Of a stretch of DNA of 64,000 bases, positions 11,321 to 20,811 are shown piece by piece. The stretch spans positions 310,001 through 374,000 of the forward strand of contig NBBA01000018.1 in assembly GCA_002794785.1 (NCBI GenBank), written 5' to 3'. The notes under the pieces are model-generated. The model was not told the DNA's origin and made no database searches. It was given only the letters and a program-made list of their open reading frames with translations. Source of the DNA: Coniferiporia sulphurascens. Its lineage: Eukaryota > Basidiomycota > Agaricomycetes > Hymenochaetales > Hymenochaetaceae. The position numbers and the translations under genes were made by a program. The first letter of the stretch is position 1. Every line of letters begins with the position of its first letter.

Positions 11321-11771
11321 GGCCCGTTAGCCCGCCAGTACCGTTCCTCCAGCGGTTGGCGACGTGATATCTCGTTATGCAAAGCAGCGAGCTCTCAGGA
11401 CGACGAGAAAGACCAACGTAGTCTAACGAAGAAATCCATGAGAGAGCAAGAGTCCGGTCGGGGCACGTGACCCATCGGACGCGTCTCTCCGGCGCGGCGC
11501 TTACCACGTCACCAGTGGACTAGGGCTTCGAAAAAGACTAATAGCATCTCACACACAAGTGATATGCAATAAAAGTTATAAAGCTGTTCATTATGCAGGA
11601 GACTATCATGAGAGTACAAAACTACGTGGGGTATAGACCATCTACAGGTAGCGAGGCGGCACGCTCATATTTTACCTCCTAAAGTCTGGATACGTAGGTC
11701 CTGTCATAAATATATTTCGCCAGATGACTGCGCATGCCGACTCACCCGTTACCAGCCTCAGATGCGCGACC

Positions 11772-12739
11772 CTAATAGCCTGCAGCTCCCGGAGCAGCCT
11801 CGCCCTCCCTCTTCAGCCTTAACAGCACCTCCTTGAACCTGCTCAAATCCGTTGTTCCCGCACCGGTACGCGCAAGCGTCTTGCTCTGGGAGTTTTGCAG
11901 GTCGATGTACTCGCAGATACGCGACCAGGTAGTACCCGCCGATAGCGAGTCGGAGAACGACGCGAGGTATTCTGCCTCTTGTTGTCTGCATGAAGTGCTT
12001 AGCGGGACAGACGAAAGACGCGCAACCAGATAGACTTACTTGTTCTCCTTGATATTCCGCTCCTTCTTTGCGTTGTACTCTTCGTAAAATTGATCAATGG
12101 AGCGCTCGGCTTTCGAAATGGCCTCCTGCCGTCTGGCCTGAGAGGCCTCGTCACGGGTTTTTATTTCTGCGGCCTGGTTTTCGCGCCATGCCCTGAAAAA
12201 GATGTAAGCGAAGTGGCGTCACATAAACGACGCGCACTCACTTGATGACTTCTGGCTCTTCTTCATCCGGGATGGGTGCCTGCAGAATCGGCGTCGAGGT
12301 GAATGCCGAGGGTTGGGGGCGGGGCGCAAAGGGAGAAGACACCCCAAATGACGGCTGCTGCGGCACAACTTGCGGCTGAACCTTTTCAAGGATAATGAGT
12401 AACAGAAAAAGAACAAATAATTTCGGAATTGCTCACCGTGCTGCCCACGTCAATATCGGGAAATTGGTCCTCGAACCGTTCTAATTCGTCATCACCAGTG
12501 ACCTTGACGTCCTGAGCGTGTCCATTAACGGGTTCAGCAAAGTCGTCAAAGTCGAGCGGGTCGAGCGAGACCGGCTGAGAGGATGTGGGTGCGGGAACAG
12601 GCAAGTCGTCAGTGCCGTCGAGACTGATGTCCGGAAAGGCAGACGCGGCGCGGTCCAGGTCGATGTCGTCTGCACCGCCCGACGGCGCGGAGAAAGAGCT
12701 GCCCAGCAACCCGTTTTCGCGAGAAAGGAAATCGTCCAT
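11772..12739 (-). CDS. CLC1: Clathrin light chain
   Basis: Regulatory chain of the clathrin triskelion in vesicle coats. Four exons: 12739-12437, 12381-12242, 12192-12040, 11985-11772 (introns 55, 49 and 54 nt), 269 residues. The N-terminal third is acidic with Asp/Phe motifs (DPLDFDDF, ERFEDQFPDID). The centre is Pro-rich and ends PDEEEPEVIKAWRENQ, then a long coiled coil (AERSIDQFYEEYNAKKERN) that binds the heavy chain. The C-terminus holds the fungal block WSRICEYIDL and SRFKEVLLRLKREG. The start is the ATG of MDDFLSRENG; the reading frame is open upstream to 13027 but that extension has no family similarity. Confidence 0.92.
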
Positions 12740-14219
12740 GGCTGTCGGCGGCGTCGCGGATGCTGCTGGTGCTGTTGTCGCTGCTGTTGCAGTCGAGTGT
12801 ATGGAATCCGAGTCTGACTCTCTGGCTGTCCGTGTCCGTGACGGCCGTAGCGCGTGACGCGCCTGGGAAAACAGCCGCATCTTCCTCCATCGCTGTCGCT
12901 GCCCAGCGTCGTCCGAGCCAGTGACGTCCAGCACGCTCGCGTTCGTCCCGCCGAAAATGCTGACCCCGTCCGTCGTCTTTTTCCGCGTCAGGAGTTCGAA
13001 TGAAATCGCTCGTAGAGGGCCTCTCATAATGATGTGCTACATCGCTCTTGCCTGCAGACAGAGAGATATACCTTGACTGGTTAACACGTTTTTCTGAGAT
13101 ACACGACGGTGCGGTGTGGCTTTCATACGACAGGGCGCATGCCCTCGTTGCTCCTACGATTCTCGAGTGCGAAAGACGGAGAGTGAGTTTACAGGCTCCT
13201 TGTCGGCGAATATCACCTTCCGATTCTCAAACCACGGATTACAAGGTGGAGTACACACAAAATTGAATTTACTGGGGAGTAGTAAGGCATACCCAGAAGA
13301 AAGTCTGCATGAGTCACCGGAACTCTTACTTTCACAAGAGCACTGTAACGGCGGGCCGCTGCCGATGATGGTTTCAAAACACAATCATGATGGTGCCGCC
13401 GAGTCAGCGACCACGGAAATATAAGGCTGATGATGTGCACACGCATGGCATAGAGACGAATTTATCACGAACACACTCGGATAGATACAGAACTGTGCAA
13501 GCCGTTTCACCGTGGTTTCTACTACGTAGCTCGAGCCGGTGCCGTATAGAAGAGCCTCAAGAAGTTAACCAGTGGATTCGATCTGCATTACAAGTCCTCG
13601 CGGCTTCTGAACGCCTGTTGCGCGAGGACAGTCCCGCAGTTCCCTCGAACCGGGCCGTGTTTTGCGAAGCCGCGCGAAACCAAGGGTGTGTGACGGACAC
13701 GCTGGACTCTGAGACTAGTTCGTGGTGTGCTATTGCCCCCTGTGAGGGCGTAGGCGGGTGTTCCTCACGATGGTGAAGAGTCGAAGGGACCCACGAGCTT
13801 CTCTTATGGAAACACAACAGTCTCCAAACGCCACACGCGACGCCCCAAACCTATACACCTCCCCCAAAGCAACAGTATCCTTTCAAATGTGACCCAGAAC
13901 TCCATCCATGGTGGCGATACCTTTGAGTACCATCCTTTTACTTTTGTGTGTAAATGCGGAGCAGTGGCCGGGCGTTGCCGATCCTTGATTGGGGGGCGAA
14001 GCCCTCCAGTTATCCGGTTAGGGGCCTCCAAAAAGCTAGATTAGTCAGCAGGAGCGTGGTGGCTGTGTGGCCCCCCCCCCCCCCGTGAGAACATGCTCTT
14101 ACCCCTCAAGCCAGCTTGCTCAACTAGGATTAAGCCGTGTGTAATTAGCTTCGCCTCTCCACTCTATGTGGGCTCCCCACATATATTAACATAGTTGTGT
14201 TAAGCGGAGCGCTCCTATA
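12740..14219. other. Intergenic region between clathrin light chain and tRNA-Leu(CAG)
   Basis: About 1.5 kb. The first few hundred bases are the presumed clathrin light chain promoter. ORFs of up to 129 codons occur (13387-13776) but show no family motif and no spliced partner. A run of 14 C lies at 14071-14084. I see no gene that I can support. Confidence 0.5.
14071..14084. repeat. Homopolymer C14 tract
   Basis: Fourteen consecutive C on the + strand, flanked by GTGG and GTGAG. Length is likely unstable and may be misread by sequencing. Confidence 0.8.
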
Positions 14220-14307
14220 GGCGAAATGGCCGAGCGGTCTAAGGCGCTAGAATCAGGCTTATCTAATCTAGTCCGAAAGGGCGTGGGTTCGAATCCCACT
14301 TTCGTCA
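14220..14307 (+). tRNA. tRNA-Leu(CAG), with 8-nt intron
   Basis: Acceptor GGCGAAA (14220-14226) pairs with TTTCGTC (14300-14306), discriminator A14307. Anticodon stem CTAGA pairs with TCTAG (14267-14271); anticodon CAG at 14254-14256; intron 14258-14265. T arm GTGGG TTCGAAT CCCAC. Pol III stop TTTTT at 14311-14315. The retrotransposon target site begins 26 bp after the tRNA end. Confidence 0.93.
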
Positions 14308-14332
14308 AGCTTTTTCTGCTTTTGTAAGTAGA

Positions 14333-14347
14333 GCATCAATGGCTGTC
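14333..14347 (+). repeat. Target-site duplication, copy next to the element's 3' end
   Basis: The 15-mer GCATCAATGGCTGTC, identical to 20797-20811. It directly borders the poly(T) run that is the element's poly(A) tail on the other strand. Confidence 0.9.
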
Positions 14348-14408
14348 TTTTTTTTTTTTTAAATGCATTTCTATAGCGCGTCATGACTATCTAGTACAAA
14401 ATACGCTC

Positions 14409-14428
14409 CAGGGGCCTTTAGGCCCCTG
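14409..14428 (-). other. Hairpin in the 3' UTR of the retrotransposon
   Basis: Perfect 8-bp inverted repeat with a 4-nt loop (CAGGGGCC TTTA GGCCCCTG), about 50 nt from the poly(A) tail. A stem-loop here could be the recognition element for the element's own reverse transcriptase, as known for several LINEs; that role is inferred. Confidence 0.6.
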
Positions 14429-14540
14429 TATTTAGTGAGATGGTGATTGTTATAGAGGGATAAAATCGTGATGGGACGCCGTAAGCGGAGATGGGGACTG
14501 GGTAAAGGCCAGTAGTAAGAAGAAAGAGGTGGGATCCGAC

Positions 14541-17500
14541 TTAGTTGCCGGTGGCAAAACCTGAGTCGGAGATGTGTACCACAGTGGGGCCACCCGGGTC
14601 GAAGACGAGGATAGGTTCCGCCTCGAAGGCGGGGTGAGAGTCGAGGAAAGATGCCAAAATTGGGAGGCCAGCTTTAGAGAACCATTGGGCCTCAGTGGAT
14701 GGTATGGGGGTTTTCCACACCGCTCGTCTGGCGGGGAGGGTGTTAGGGCAAGAGAGCAAGAGATGGGCTCGAGTCTCCGGAACGTGGCAGAATGGGCACA
14801 TGGGGTCGCGTCCCGGAATACGTCCAAAGTACGCGCCAAAACCGGCGTGGCCTAGGAGTGTCCGGAAGACTTTGCACTTGGTGCGTCGACCGAGTGTGAG
14901 GTTCTGCATCAGAGCAGACGGCTTAGTCGAGGGATTTATAGTAGCGCCCATTGAATGAGCGTCTGAAGTCCCTCGGGATTTTCGGCAGGCAGAAGCCCAG
15001 TCGGATTTCCATTGAGTAAGTGCCGTCGAGGAAGCGGCTTCTCGGAGGAAGCGGATGGTAGGCGGGAAAGGAAGGGTGCCCGGGGGAGGGTTGTCCGCGA
15101 TACCACAGGCGAGGACGTCAGCAAATTCATTGCCTTCCACGTCGGAATGTCCTGGAACCCAGTGTAGGTGAAAAAAGACACTAGGAAATCGCTTGTGGGC
15201 GATTTTGAGACACTTCCGAATGAAGAGGGCGACATTGACGCCTGGGGCCGGACGAGGGTCTGCGAGAAGTGTGAGGGCGACTTCGCAATCTGTGTAGATT
15301 TCCACCTGGGTAACATCCGGATGTAAATCATAAGAGTATGCCAGGAGCCAAGCGGCATCGGCAAGTGCGGCGAGTTCACAGTCCGTAGCGTGGACGGAGG
15401 AACCAAGATAGGTTTCGCGGGTGAGAACCGATTCCCCACGATAAAACCAGACGCCGGCGGCACCGCCAGCGTAGGAAGACGGAGACGTTCCCTTACGAGA
15501 ACCGTCAGTATAGATGAGGAGGCGAGTGGGTACATCTTTCAGTCGGTCGATGAGACCATGGTGTGACTGAATGAGTGCATCTCGCGCTTCTTGAGAGTGA
15601 TCAATCACCTGATCAATGCTTACGTGGCTTAAGGGAGTCAGCGTAATCCATGGAGGGCGAGTGTATTGGGGTACGCGTTCGCAACCAGGAGGGACCCGGT
15701 TAACGAACGAGGTAGTGATTGATCCTTTACGGGTAGACCGTAATGGTAAGAGGGTGTGCTTGGTAGTAAGGTACCGAATAGCAGCACGAGATTTGGTGCG
15801 CTCTAGGCGAAGGGGGATGGGCAGAATGGAGGCGAGGACCTCAGAGGGGCCGCGTGGTGACGTGCGCCATGATCCGAGGATACGGCGGCACGCCGCGGAC
15901 TGTACTAAGGTCATTTTGTCGCATTTGCCTTTTTGCCGTTTGCCAGTAAACCAAAGAGGAGAACCCCATAGTAAAACTGGCAGAATGCACCCAATATAGA
16001 GACGGCGTAAGTGGAGTGGGTCTAAACCACGAAGAGTGTTGCCGAGGAGTTCCATGGCACGGAGAGAAGACATGGCTTTGAAGCACATGCGTTGAACGTG
16101 TACCGTAAACAACAATTGCGCGTCGAAGAAGATACCCAGCCAGCGTAGAGGCCGGGAGGGAACTATGCGAAGGGGCGGAAGGCCCTGGCGCGGCAGGTGG
16201 ATAGGGTGTATGAGGGAATCCTCGCGGAGGTCATGCCGACGGGTCCAGTGGATGAGCTCAGATTTGTCATCATCCAGGGAGAGGCCGAGAGCACGACATG
16301 CGGCAGAGAACGAAAGGTAAGCCTTTTCGAGGCGGGCAACATTAGTTGCTATGGAACTCGAGGAGGTAGTGAGGAGGTGGTCGTCCACGTAGGCGCGGAC
16401 GAGCACGAGAGGGTCCGAAGTCTGAAGTGAGGAGAGAAGGCTTGTCGCGAATAAGGCAGACAGTATAGGGGAAATGGGAGAGCCTTGAGGGACCCCCATA
16501 TTAGGTATGGGGGTCAGAGTGTCGGTGAAACCATCAAAAGAGAGGGCAACCCGGCGGTCTGAAACAAAGGACATGACCCAAGAGATAAGGAGAGGGGGAA
16601 ACCCTAATTCAAGGAGGACGGAATGTAGACGGGGGTGTTGGACGGAAGGGAAGAAACCCGCCACGTCTACTGCAAGTGCTGTAGTGACATGGTGTCGGGA
16701 CCAAGCCGTCTCAATTTCGTTTACAAGGTCTGAGGTGGCATCCAGTACGCCCGACTTCTGGCGGGTACCGTATTGGGAAGATGGGAGTGCGCCGAGCTCA
16801 TTGGCGATGAACTGGATGCGGTTAGCGATAATCTTCTCGAGGAGTTTGCCCATAGTTTCCTCAAGAGTGATGGGACGGTATGCGTTGAGCGCGGTAGGGT
16901 CTTTCTTATTGAGTTTGCGGAGCATCACCACCTTTGCGTCCTTCCAAGGACGGGGGTGGTGTCCAGCATCCAGGCATTCGTTATAGAGTGCGAGGAGTGG
17001 AACACTATGGGCGGCGTGTAAGCTTTTTAGGGCCTGATAGCCGACACCGGTAATGCCCGGGGCACTTGAATTAGAAGTGAGGTTGAGTGCGTGATCCAGC
17101 TCTTCCATAAGGATGGGGTGGTTGCGCATAGGGCGGGCGCCGACAAAAGAGTATGTCGAAGGGATGGCAGCGGAGGGTTGGGTACCGAAATACTTAGACC
17201 GGAAGGCAGAAGCCTTCTCCGCAGGTGAGTTTGCGGTGGACTGTCCGGACACTAACGCTGGGATAGGAGCACGGCGAGTGCCCATTGCCCATTTCGCCAT
17301 TGGCCAGATTTTGTCTGGCTTGACTGAAGCAGTGAATGAATCGGCCCAGTTGCGTTTAGCGCGGCGGAAGATACCAGCCGACTGGCGTCGGAGCGTGGCA
17401 CGAACCGCCGGAGTGGCTCCGCGCAAAGCGGCCATGTGAGCGCGGCATGAGGCGTCCCACCACTTGACCTTGTGTCCTCCTGCCTTCGAAGAAGACGGGG

Positions 17501-18461
17501 GGTGTGAGGAATCAGTGGCGAGAACCAGAGCGGCGTGGATAGCGGCGACTTTGACGTCCAGGAGATGGGGCGTGGCGCCTGAGAGGGCGAAGGCGGTAGA
17601 GAGTGGTGCATCTAGTGCTTCCAACCATTCAGTAGAGAGCGAGTCATCGTACCGTGGGCGGAGGAAGGGGTCAATGAATGGCTCAGAAGAGGTGGGGATA
17701 GACCATGTGATAACGGCATGGTCGGATCCGGATGGAGTATCCCAGGATCGTGTCCAGGAATCGCCCAAAGCGAGATCTTCCAAAGAAGGGGAAGCCCACG
17801 CTAGGTCGATGACTGATTCGGTGAATTGGGTAGAGGGGCGTCGCCTGGTATCAAACCCTGGCTGGTTCAGGAGGTGCATGGCGTTTGCGGCAGCCCAGTG
17901 TTCTAAAGGGCGAGCTTTTTGGGCATCGCTTGTCGAATGGGTGCCGTGGTCCCAATGAATAGAGTGGAGATTGAAATCCCCACAGACTAGCCAGTGTGCA
18001 CGCAAGGGGAGCTCGAGCAGAGCAAGAGAGGAGATGGTGTCCTTTTTATTCGCATCATGATTGTACAGATTAGTGACAAAAAGAGGCCCAAGGCCAGTGT
18101 CAAAAATTAGCGTGAGTATGTCTCGGGATGGGGAGCGCGAAGCATCTAGCACCACCCGAGACAGAGGGATAGACTGGTGAACCAGTGTGACCACACGCGG
18201 ACGTGTTAGTTCGGTGGACCCCGCAGAGGGGGGCACGAAAACGTGGTAGTTGGGCATGGCGGGGAAGCCGAAAACGGGCGTACCTGCTGCATCCAACATA
18301 GAGGGGGAGGTACCAATCGGATACCAAGGGGGTTCCTGAAGTAAAATAACTGCAGGTGGGAGAGGGGCACCGGGGGCAGACGAGAAGGAGTGGACGAGTG
18401 CTTCGACGTGCACTCGGGACGTTGCAACGTTGTGTTGCATAAACGTCCAGGGACTACTCAT
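14541..18461 (-). CDS. Retrotransposon ORF2: endonuclease, reverse transcriptase, RNase H
   Basis: 1306 residues from the ATG at 18461, which overlaps the ORF1 stop by 8 nt. The frame is open further upstream to 18893, inside ORF1, but the endonuclease starts right after this ATG. Endonuclease (about 5-255): QHN, LLQEPPW with the catalytic Glu at 42, GDFNLHSIHWD, and GSDHAVI. Reverse transcriptase (about 490-785): GVPQGSPISP at 656-665 and YVDDH at 691-695. RNase H (about 980-1118): Asp986 in YTDGS, Glu1029, Asp1058, His1105 and Asp1115, so the catalytic set is complete. The C-terminal finger is CPFC...H...C at 1222, 1225, 1233 and 1238. No stop or frameshift interrupts it, so the protein could be active. 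Confidence 0.93.
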   Translation of the reverse strand: MSSPWTFMQHNVATSRVHVEALVHSFSSAPGAPLPPAVILLQEPPWYPIGTSPSMLDAAGTPVFGFPAMPNYHVFVPPSAGSTELTRPRVVTLVHQSIPLSRVVLDASRSPSRDILTLIFDTGLGPLFVTNLYNHDANKKDTISSLALLELPLRAHWLVCGDFNLHSIHWDHGTHSTSDAQKARPLEHWAAANAMHLLNQPGFDTRRRPSTQFTESVIDLAWASPSLEDLALGDSWTRSWDTPSGSDHAVITWSIPTSSEPFIDPFLRPRYDDSLSTEWLEALDAPLSTAFALSGATPHLLDVKVAAIHAALVLATDSSHPPSSSKAGGHKVKWWDASCRAHMAALRGATPAVRATLRRQSAGIFRRAKRNWADSFTASVKPDKIWPMAKWAMGTRRAPIPALVSGQSTANSPAEKASAFRSKYFGTQPSAAIPSTYSFVGARPMRNHPILMEELDHALNLTSNSSAPGITGVGYQALKSLHAAHSVPLLALYNECLDAGHHPRPWKDAKVVMLRKLNKKDPTALNAYRPITLEETMGKLLEKIIANRIQFIANELGALPSSQYGTRQKSGVLDATSDLVNEIETAWSRHHVTTALAVDVAGFFPSVQHPRLHSVLLELGFPPLLISWVMSFVSDRRVALSFDGFTDTLTPIPNMGVPQGSPISPILSALFATSLLSSLQTSDPLVLVRAYVDDHLLTTSSSSIATNVARLEKAYLSFSAACRALGLSLDDDKSELIHWTRRHDLREDSLIHPIHLPRQGLPPLRIVPSRPLRWLGIFFDAQLLFTVHVQRMCFKAMSSLRAMELLGNTLRGLDPLHLRRLYIGCILPVLLWGSPLWFTGKRQKGKCDKMTLVQSAACRRILGSWRTSPRGPSEVLASILPIPLRLERTKSRAAIRYLTTKHTLLPLRSTRKGSITTSFVNRVPPGCERVPQYTRPPWITLTPLSHVSIDQVIDHSQEARDALIQSHHGLIDRLKDVPTRLLIYTDGSRKGTSPSSYAGGAAGVWFYRGESVLTRETYLGSSVHATDCELAALADAAWLLAYSYDLHPDVTQVEIYTDCEVALTLLADPRPAPGVNVALFIRKCLKIAHKRFPSVFFHLHWVPGHSDVEGNEFADVLACGIADNPPPGTLPFPPTIRFLREAASSTALTQWKSDWASACRKSRGTSDAHSMGATINPSTKPSALMQNLTLGRRTKCKVFRTLLGHAGFGAYFGRIPGRDPMCPFCHVPETRAHLLLSCPNTLPARRAVWKTPIPSTEAQWFSKAGLPILASFLDSHPAFEAEPILVFDPGGPTVVHISDSGFATGN

Positions 18462-20736
18462 CAGCCGGGGGTGGGGCGAAAGAGGAACGGGCACGGCCAC
18501 GCTGTTTGGGGCAGCTGGAAGAGTCGGTGCGGTGTTCGCCGGAGCAGTTCGAGCATTTCGGGGGGTGGGTGCAGGGTGAGGAGGCTGGTAGGGCGTCCCG
18601 AACGCACCCCGGGCATCGCATGCGGTGGTCATCAGTACGATGACGGCCAGCGCATATGAGGCAAGACCAGGGGCGATTCCTGCAATTTTGAACGAGGTGG
18701 CCCAGTGCTGCACATTTAATGCACTGCATGAGGCGAGGGAGATCACGGCGGGCCACCAATTTGAGTCGGCGGCCAAACATGTACACAACGCGGTTCCTCG
18801 GGGTGGAGAGGATGTTCGCAGAGCGGGAGCCCGTAGGGTCTTCAAAAGAGAAGGCGATAGGGGCGGACATGACATCCTCGCCCAGAAGCTCATAAGCCCG
18901 GGTCCAGTCGGGCTCTAGGGTCATGGGCAGTGAGAGGAGGTGGGGGTTGGCGGCACGGAACTCCGCTTGGAGATCCGCCGCCGTGAAGGCAGGGAGGCCC
19001 GGTGCAGGGCGCGTGGGGACTTCGGCAATTTGTAGGCAGGCCCAAGATACGAGTTGGGAGACTGTGGCAGGGTAGACGCTTTGAACGGATGCCATCACAA
19101 CTTCCTTCACGCTGTTCATAGTAGGAACGTGAGTGTTGTGAGCGAACGTGACGAAGCAGTTGCCTCGATCGTTCCAATGGGCAGCACGTACGACCAGTTT
19201 GGCCGCAGTAGGAAAGCGTGAGAGGGCGGTCCTGACGTTGATAGTCGTCTGGGAATCGGTGGGGCGTGCTTCAGCAGGGGGCGGGGCTCCATGGAAGCGG
19301 ATGGCGAGGGTCGGGTCCGTAATGGTACGGATAACCGGGAGGACTGCACGCTTCGGCTCTTGTTTCACAGCGCTAGCAGTAGCGGGGGCCCCTGTCGACA
19401 CTGGCGCTGCAGTAGCAGGGGCAGTGGCAGGGGTAGCCCCACCCGCGGCAAGACCTGGAGTGACAGGTGTCGGCAAGGTGGACCCGGCGGTGGAGTTAGA
19501 AGGGCCCGAAGGTCCTTGTGGTGGAGGAGGGGCAGTACTCGGGTTGGCTTTACCCTTCCCTTTCCTGTCTCCGGAGGGGGCGGACCCGGCCCCCGAGGAG
19601 TGTGGGGGAGGTCGTTCGAGTGCGTCCATCCGCTGCATCATAAAAGCCATTTGGCGCGTGAGGTCAGACATGACCTGTACCATCTGCTGTGGCAGGGAGG
19701 GAAGGGAGGGGGGGCCTACCACAGTCTGGGAGGACTGGGGGAGGGCGGGAAGGGGGGCAGGGCCAGGGGCTATGCCGAAACGGGGGCCTGCCGCCGCCCG
19801 GAAGGCCTGCGACGTGGCGGATTGTGCGAGCGGATCCTCCTGGACCAAAGCACTGTTGAGAGAATTAACCGCGAAGGCAATCTCTCCAAGGAGGGAGGCA
19901 GTAGAGGCGGCCGACATAGAGGTCGTCTTCCCTAGTGCGAGGAGTTCGTGGGAGGCACGCATGGCAGTCGTGGCGGCCAACCGGAGGTGGGGGACCTGCA
20001 GTGTTACCGCCCTGGGGGACAGTGGCACTGGGGCGCTGGTGGATTTGCGCTTTTTCCGCGCAGAAGCCGTAGAGGCCTGGTCATCAGGGGCCCCAGCCTC
20101 CGACATTTCTGAGTCGGAGTCTAGAGACGATATGGCCGCCGACATCGGGCGAGACGGCCCACGAGGGGTTTCGTCTACACGGGGGGCCCTACCCCCACCC
20201 CCAGGGGGGGTGGTAGGAGGGGCAGGCTCAACGAGAGAGGAGGCCTCGTCAGTGGGGATGTACTTTGCCCACATGGAGGCAGAGGTGGATTGGGGGGCCT
20301 GCGGAGCAGGGGCCAAAAAAGAGGAGAGGCTGGCTTGACCCCCAGAAAAGAGGGTTTCGCCGGATATAGCCCCTGAGAGAGGAAGGCCCGGGGTAGCCGG
20401 GCGGGGGATGAGGGCCATGACCTGGTCAGATCCTCGGTCGCTCGCGACGGAGGCGGCGCGGGACGGTGGGTGAAAGGGCTGGCGAGATGTGATCTCCGCC
20501 GCCAGTGGGGACACTGTGGGGAGGATTTTAGGAGGTACCGGAGGCGCACGGGCGGCGCTCGAGATCGACCCCGAAAACGAGGAGGAGCGAGCGGCGACCG
20601 TTCCCGGAGGAGGCAATACGTCGGTCCCCCGACCACGAAGAGAACGCATACCGCCTCGTGTAGATACAGAGGGGGCGTGAAAGGTCTCATCGATGGGGCG
20701 GGGGGGTTGTTGTTCTTGTTGTTGTTGATCAGACAT
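18454..20736 (-). CDS. Retrotransposon ORF1: gag-like nucleic-acid-binding protein
   Basis: 760 residues from the ATG of MSDQQQQEQQ at 20736. The N-terminal half is Pro/Ser/Ala-rich and low complexity; the middle has a helical stretch (LTRQMAFMMQRMDALE near 370). The C-terminus has a cluster of Cys/His knuckles: CIKCAALGHLVQNC (CX2CX4HX4C), CLICAGRHRTDDHRMRC, and CSNCSGEHRTDSSSC, as in ORF1 proteins of Tad- and I-type LINEs that coat the element RNA. It ends PPADE with TAG at 18456-18454, overlapping the ORF2 start. The large + strand ORF at 19148-20338 is a shadow of this GC-rich gene. Confidence 0.92.
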   Translation of the reverse strand: MSDQQQQEQQPPRPIDETFHAPSVSTRGGMRSLRGRGTDVLPPPGTVAARSSSFSGSISSAARAPPVPPKILPTVSPLAAEITSRQPFHPPSRAASVASDRGSDQVMALIPRPATPGLPLSGAISGETLFSGGQASLSSFLAPAPQAPQSTSASMWAKYIPTDEASSLVEPAPPTTPPGGGGRAPRVDETPRGPSRPMSAAISSLDSDSEMSEAGAPDDQASTASARKKRKSTSAPVPLSPRAVTLQVPHLRLAATTAMRASHELLALGKTTSMSAASTASLLGEIAFAVNSLNSALVQEDPLAQSATSQAFRAAAGPRFGIAPGPAPLPALPQSSQTVVGPPSLPSLPQQMVQVMSDLTRQMAFMMQRMDALERPPPHSSGAGSAPSGDRKGKGKANPSTAPPPPQGPSGPSNSTAGSTLPTPVTPGLAAGGATPATAPATAAPVSTGAPATASAVKQEPKRAVLPVIRTITDPTLAIRFHGAPPPAEARPTDSQTTINVRTALSRFPTAAKLVVRAAHWNDRGNCFVTFAHNTHVPTMNSVKEVVMASVQSVYPATVSQLVSWACLQIAEVPTRPAPGLPAFTAADLQAEFRAANPHLLSLPMTLEPDWTRAYELLGEDVMSAPIAFSFEDPTGSRSANILSTPRNRVVYMFGRRLKLVARRDLPRLMQCIKCAALGHLVQNCRNRPWSCLICAGRHRTDDHRMRCPGCVRDALPASSPCTHPPKCSNCSGEHRTDSSSCPKQRGRARSSFAPPPADE

Positions 20737-20796
20737 AGAGGGCAAAGTGCTCGTAAAGACTACCTAGATGGTGGTGGTTAGAGGACAAGGAGGATG

Positions 20797-20811
20797 GCAT
20801 CAATGGCTGTC
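20797..20811 (+). repeat. Target-site duplication, copy next to the element's 5' end
   Basis: Second perfect copy of GCATCAATGGCTGTC (see 14333-14347). It marks the 5' end of the retrotransposon at 20796. Confidence 0.9.

Larger units (their letters stand above)
14348..20796 (-). mobile_element. Complete non-LTR retrotransposon (LINE), Tad-like, with RNase H
   Basis: A 6449-bp element on the minus strand. Order 5' to 3': short 5' UTR of about 60 nt (20796-20737), ORF1 (20736-18454), ORF2 (18461-14541), 3' UTR of about 190 nt, then 13 A residues (T run at 14348-14360 on the + strand). It is framed by a perfect 15-bp target-site duplication. There are no LTRs. ORF1 with zinc knuckles plus ORF2 with endonuclease, reverse transcriptase, RNase H and a C-terminal CCHC-like finger is the layout of the fungal Tad clade (I group). 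Intact ORFs and an undecayed duplication point to a recent insertion. Clade placement is inferred from layout, not from a tree. Confidence 0.93.

Noticed and set aside
12740..13027. Upstream extension of the clathrin light chain frame
   Set aside because: The frame is open, but the added residues have no family similarity and the product has a good start at MDDFLS.
18462..18893. Upstream extension of retrotransposon ORF2 frame
   Set aside because: It overlaps ORF1 coding in another frame; the endonuclease begins at the 18461 ATG.
19148..20338. 396-codon + strand ORF
   Set aside because: Antisense to the retrotransposon ORF1; Gly/Arg/Ala-rich with no domain.
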